Below, in pieces: positions 24,040 to 26,215 of a stretch of DNA of 26,215 nucleotides (positions within the stretch are counted from its first letter, which is position 1; every line of letters starts with the position of its first letter). The notes under the pieces are model-generated. The model did not search any database. It worked only from the letters and a program-made list of their open reading frames with translations, and was not told the origin of the DNA. The DNA lies in assembly GCA_934322085.1 (NCBI GenBank), contig CAKRGF010000034.1:1-26215 (forward strand). The letters are read 5' to 3'. This DNA comes from an uncultured Eubacterium sp. GTDB lineage: Bacteria; Bacillota; Clostridia; Lachnospirales; Lachnospiraceae. The position numbers and the translations under genes are program-made.

Positions 24040-24067
24040 TTGCAAAGTAAATATATGGTAATATAAC
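24040..24067 (+). promoter_or_regulatory. Likely promoter for the secreted protein gene
   Basis: TTGCAA (24040-24045) is 16 bases from TATAAC (24062-24067). An overlapping pair (TTGATT with TAATAT, 17 bases apart) is also possible. Both lie within about 85 bases of the start at 24123. Confidence 0.5.
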
Positions 24068-24122
24068 TTTTAGAAGAGTAACACGAAAATACATAGAGCA
24101 GTTGATTAAAAGGAGGATTTTT

Positions 24123-25046
24123 ATGAAGAAAACACAAAAAAAATATGTGGCTTTATTAACAATGTTAGCAATGGTTATTTGTACAATGTTTTGTACAAAT
24201 ACTGTTAAAGCAGACACCGAATTACCATTTTCAAATGAAGATGTAATCAAAACTTGTGCCAGCACTTATAACAATATTGAACGGACTCTTTGGGTTTTAA
24301 AAAATGGGGATTTATATTTAAAATATAACAATAAGAGTCTTGTCAACATAACAGATGATGCTTTAGATGCAGGTTTTGACAAAAATGGTGCTCTTTGGTT
24401 TCAAATACGTTCAAAGGCTATATGTTGGTTTAATCCTGATTTACAAGATCTTGATTCCATATCTTGCTCTATACTTCCACAAACGGATCCCGATTATGAA
24501 GATTATACTGAAGATGCTACAAATTTAGTATATGATTCTCAAGATTATGTTACAGGATATAAATTATCTTCTGGAAAAATCAAGCCTACACTTTCACTTG
24601 AAATAATGAAAATAAAGCTTGGCATTTATGATGAAGATGATGATCCAACTCCAACACCTGCTAATTCGGTAACGACACCAACACCAACAGCTCCTGTTGT
24701 TACACCAAAAACGGTTACAACAAAGAAAGTTGTTAAAAAGAAAGCTGGTTATTCCTGTCTTTTTGTTGGAAATAAAGTAACCAGCAAGTACAAACTTGCA
24801 AGGGGTAAACTTACTTGGAAAGGAAGCAGCAAGAGTAAGAAATATTCTGGAATTAAGTCAGCTGCATTCATAAAGAAAAGTGGCAACCTTGTCTTTTTGA
24901 CTAAAAAAGGTAAAGTATACACCTTATCTCCTAAAGGGAAGAAAAAGTGTATCGTTAAGAAGAAGGCCAAAAAACTTATCTTAAAAAATAAGTTTGCAGT
25001 AAAGGTTAAGGTAGGCAAGAAGTTTATTAATCTAGCTAATAAGTGA
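24123..25046 (+). CDS. Secreted protein with Pro-Thr linker and Lys-rich C-terminal domain
   Basis: The 307 residues begin with a signal peptide (1-30, ending NTVKA before DTE). An N-terminal domain of about 155 residues, acidic and rich in Asp/Tyr, contains strand pairs such as LKNGDLYLKYN and DKNGALWFQI. A Thr/Pro linker follows (PTPTPANS, TPTPTAPVVTP), then a basic C-terminal domain rich in Lys and Gly (SKKYSGIKSAAF, KSGNLVFLTKKGKVYTLSPK). The C-terminal strands resemble those of the secreted protein at 21874. It could be a wall-binding module fused to a binding domain; no known family is recognised. The start is fixed by AAGGAGG before ATG 24123. Confidence 0.7.
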   Translation: MKKTQKKYVALLTMLAMVICTMFCTNTVKADTELPFSNEDVIKTCASTYNNIERTLWVLKNGDLYLKYNNKSLVNITDDALDAGFDKNGALWFQIRSKAICWFNPDLQDLDSISCSILPQTDPDYEDYTEDATNLVYDSQDYVTGYKLSSGKIKPTLSLEIMKIKLGIYDEDDDPTPTPANSVTTPTPTAPVVTPKTVTTKKVVKKKAGYSCLFVGNKVTSKYKLARGKLTWKGSSKSKKYSGIKSAAFIKKSGNLVFLTKKGKVYTLSPKGKKKCIVKKKAKKLILKNKFAVKVKVGKKFINLANK

Positions 25047-25066
25047 AAATTTAAATGCTAAATCCT

Positions 25067-25099
25067 AGGAGAGGAAATGATTTTATTGTTTCCTCTCCT
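25067..25099 (+). terminator. Hairpin terminator after the secreted protein gene
   Basis: AGGAGAGGAAA (25067-25077) pairs perfectly with TTTCCTCTCCT (25089-25099); the following T tract is short (TTATAC). Confidence 0.7.
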
Positions 25100-25203
25100 T
25101 TATACATATAACGCAGTAATATAAGAAAAAAATATTTTGTTTAAAATTAGGCTATGTCGACAGACATATTATTATTAAGATAAAAGAAAGGAGGTGAGAG
25201 CTA

Positions 25204-25512
25204 ATGATGGACAAAAACAATACAAAAAACAATAACGGTAACAATGACGAATCAAGCGAGTTGGAATTGGAATTGGAAGTCGGATGTAGGGAATCCTATA
25301 CGCCACCCAAAAAAGAGGAAGAAAAAGATACACAACAAAAAGAAGAAAATAATCAAACGCAACAACCTATGATACCGGTTATAAATGAAGAAGATAAAAA
25401 GGAAATTAAAAAAGAGAGCCTAGATAAATTATTGGAAAAAATACGTACAGAAGAAAGTTATGATGTTTCAAAAAATTCTTATTGTAATTTAGAAGATGAT
25501 TTAGGACTTTAA
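25204..25512 (+). CDS. Small acidic hypothetical protein
   Basis: This 102-residue protein has an excellent binding site (AAAGGAGGTGA, six or seven bases before ATG 25204). It starts with an Asn/Lys/Asp-rich stretch and continues with SSELELELEVGCRESYTPPK. A Glu/Lys/Gln-rich, disordered-looking middle follows, then a predicted helix (EDKKEIKKESLDKLLEKIRT) and a final acidic segment (NLEDDLGL). No transmembrane helix or signal peptide is present. I do not recognise it. A palindrome ATGTC-GACA-GACAT (25154-25167) lies upstream. A hairpin separates it from the ATPase gene 139 bases downstream, so a functional link is possible but not shown. Confidence 0.6.
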   Translation: MMDKNNTKNNNGNNDESSELELELEVGCRESYTPPKKEEEKDTQQKEENNQTQQPMIPVINEEDKKEIKKESLDKLLEKIRTEESYDVSKNSYCNLEDDLGL

Positions 25513-25546
25513 ATTGCAATCTAGTGGAGAAAAGAAGTTCAACTCT

Positions 25547-25575
25547 ATGCAGCCGTAATTTTTTTACGGCTGCAT
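25547..25575 (+). terminator. Strong hairpin, terminator-like
   Basis: ATGCAGCCGTAA (25547-25558) pairs perfectly with 25564-25575 around a TTTTT loop. There is no T-run after it, so it may be an attenuating hairpin rather than a classic terminator. Confidence 0.55.
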
Positions 25576-25576
25576 A

Positions 25577-25605
25577 TTGTAAAATACTCTAAAATTGAGT
25601 ATACT
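25577..25605 (+). promoter_or_regulatory. Promoter with internal operator for the ATPase gene
   Basis: TTGTAA (25577-25582) is 17 bases from TATACT (25600-25605). An inverted repeat ATACTC (25584-25589) and GAGTAT (25597-25602) fills the spacer and runs into the -10 box, where a bound repressor would block transcription. Confidence 0.6.
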
Positions 25606-25651
25606 ATTATTAGAATATTTGCAGAGAATGTTTGAAAGGATGGTATATTTT

Positions 25652-26215
25652 ATGCTAAAAAAATTTGCACTAAGTAATTATAAGAATTTTAGAGATGAAA
25701 TAAAAATAGATTTTGAGAACATTGCAGGGTATCAGTTTAGTACGGATTGTATTTCAGATAATATAATTACTAAGATGCTTATTTATGGAAAAAATGCAAC
25801 CGGTAAAACCAATTTAGGAAAAGCACTTATTGATATTGCTTATTTAATGATTGCTGAACCGGTATATGTTGAAAACTCCATGATTCTTAATGCGGATTCG
25901 ACAGAGGATTATGCCAAATTTTCTTATACATTTGGATTTGGTGATGACGAAATCATTTATCAATATACACGCTTTTCAAATCGGGAACTTCGAGATGAAG
26001 AACTTATTATAAATGGAATTTCTGTATTTAAGTGTGATTTCCTTAGTGGAGAGTATGATTTTAAAAACTTAAAATATATTGATGCGGAAACTGCAAATGT
26101 AGAGCGGTATTTGCAGTCTTTAGAGGTAGAGGAAACAGTAGAAGAGAATAGAAAATCTAGATTACCGTTCCTAAAATGGTTAATTGGAAATGTGGCATTA
26201 AAAAACGACTCTGTA
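25652..26215 (+). CDS. AAA15-type ATPase, N-terminal part (partial)
   Basis: The frame is open from ATG 25652 to the end of the window (188 codons), so the C-terminus is missing. It begins MLKKFALSNYKNFRDEIKID, the usual opening of the AAA15/OLD-like, SMC-related ATPases. Walker A follows (YGKNATGKTNLGKAL, Gly46 to Thr53). The signature motif, Walker B and any nuclease domain would lie beyond the window. Relatives often act in phage defence (abortive infection, or paired with an RloB-type partner), which is family knowledge and cannot be tested here. A binding site (GAAAGGATG) precedes the start. Confidence 0.85.
   Translation, partial: MLKKFALSNYKNFRDEIKIDFENIAGYQFSTDCISDNIITKMLIYGKNATGKTNLGKALIDIAYLMIAEPVYVENSMILNADSTEDYAKFSYTFGFGDDEIIYQYTRFSNRELRDEELIINGISVFKCDFLSGEYDFKNLKYIDAETANVERYLQSLEVEETVEENRKSRLPFLKWLIGNVALKNDSV

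Noticed and set aside
24749..25018. 89-codon minus-strand ORF in the secreted protein gene
   Set aside because: It is the complement of a Lys-rich coding region, which gives long Phe/Leu-rich open frames by composition.

Overview
This window looks like chromosomal DNA from a low-GC, Gram-positive anaerobe of the class Clostridia, most likely family Lachnospiraceae (a gut commensal). The basis is the AT-rich sequence, strong AGGAGG-type ribosome binding sites, sigma-A promoters, a T-box riboswitch, and families typical of that group as I recall them (DUF6120, DUF6487, DUF4474, solute-binding/permease fusions). No rRNA, CRISPR array, integrase or transposase was found.

Layout. (1) 1-1742 is a decaying accessory patch: the C-terminal end of a kinase-like protein, an inorganic-pyrophosphatase-like gene that has lost its middle, a NUDIX gene cut by a stop codon, a frameshifted DUF3267 zinc-peptidase remnant, and a small intact zinc-ribbon gene. 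(2) 1764-1848 is an 85-bp palindrome related to a 224-bp inverted repeat at 16092-16315. (3) 1858-3357 (-) is a permease-prefix/DUF4097 pair. It diverges from 3521-7285 (+): a dihydrofolate reductase with an unusual C-terminal extension, a MATE efflux pump and an NSS sodium symporter. (4) tRNA-Gly(CCC) lies at 7290-7359 (-). (5) 7419-13905 is a self-contained cassette: PadR and DUF6120 regulators diverge from two lipoproteins, an ABC ATPase and a large duplicated permease. (6) 13978-16078 (-) is a CstA-family transporter behind a complete T-box riboswitch. (7) 16409-18159 (+) is a translationally coupled DUF4474/metallophosphoesterase pair. (8) 18268-21774 (+) holds an amino-acid ABC importer (binding protein fused to permease, plus ATPase), a GreA-type factor, and a zinc-ribbon membrane protein whose C-terminus resembles BECR-fold RNase toxins. 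(9) 21874-25512 (+) has two secreted proteins, ribosomal protein bL25 and a small acidic protein. (10) 25652 to the end (+) is the start of an AAA15-type ATPase gene.

How the genes work together. Nutrient transport dominates (NSS, CstA, amino-acid ABC), with regulation visible in the DNA: a T-box for CstA and inverted-repeat operators at several promoters. The best candidates for something undescribed are the PadR/ABC lipoprotein cassette, the membrane-anchored BECR-like protein, the related palindromic elements, and the DHFR extension that begins at an A7 run.
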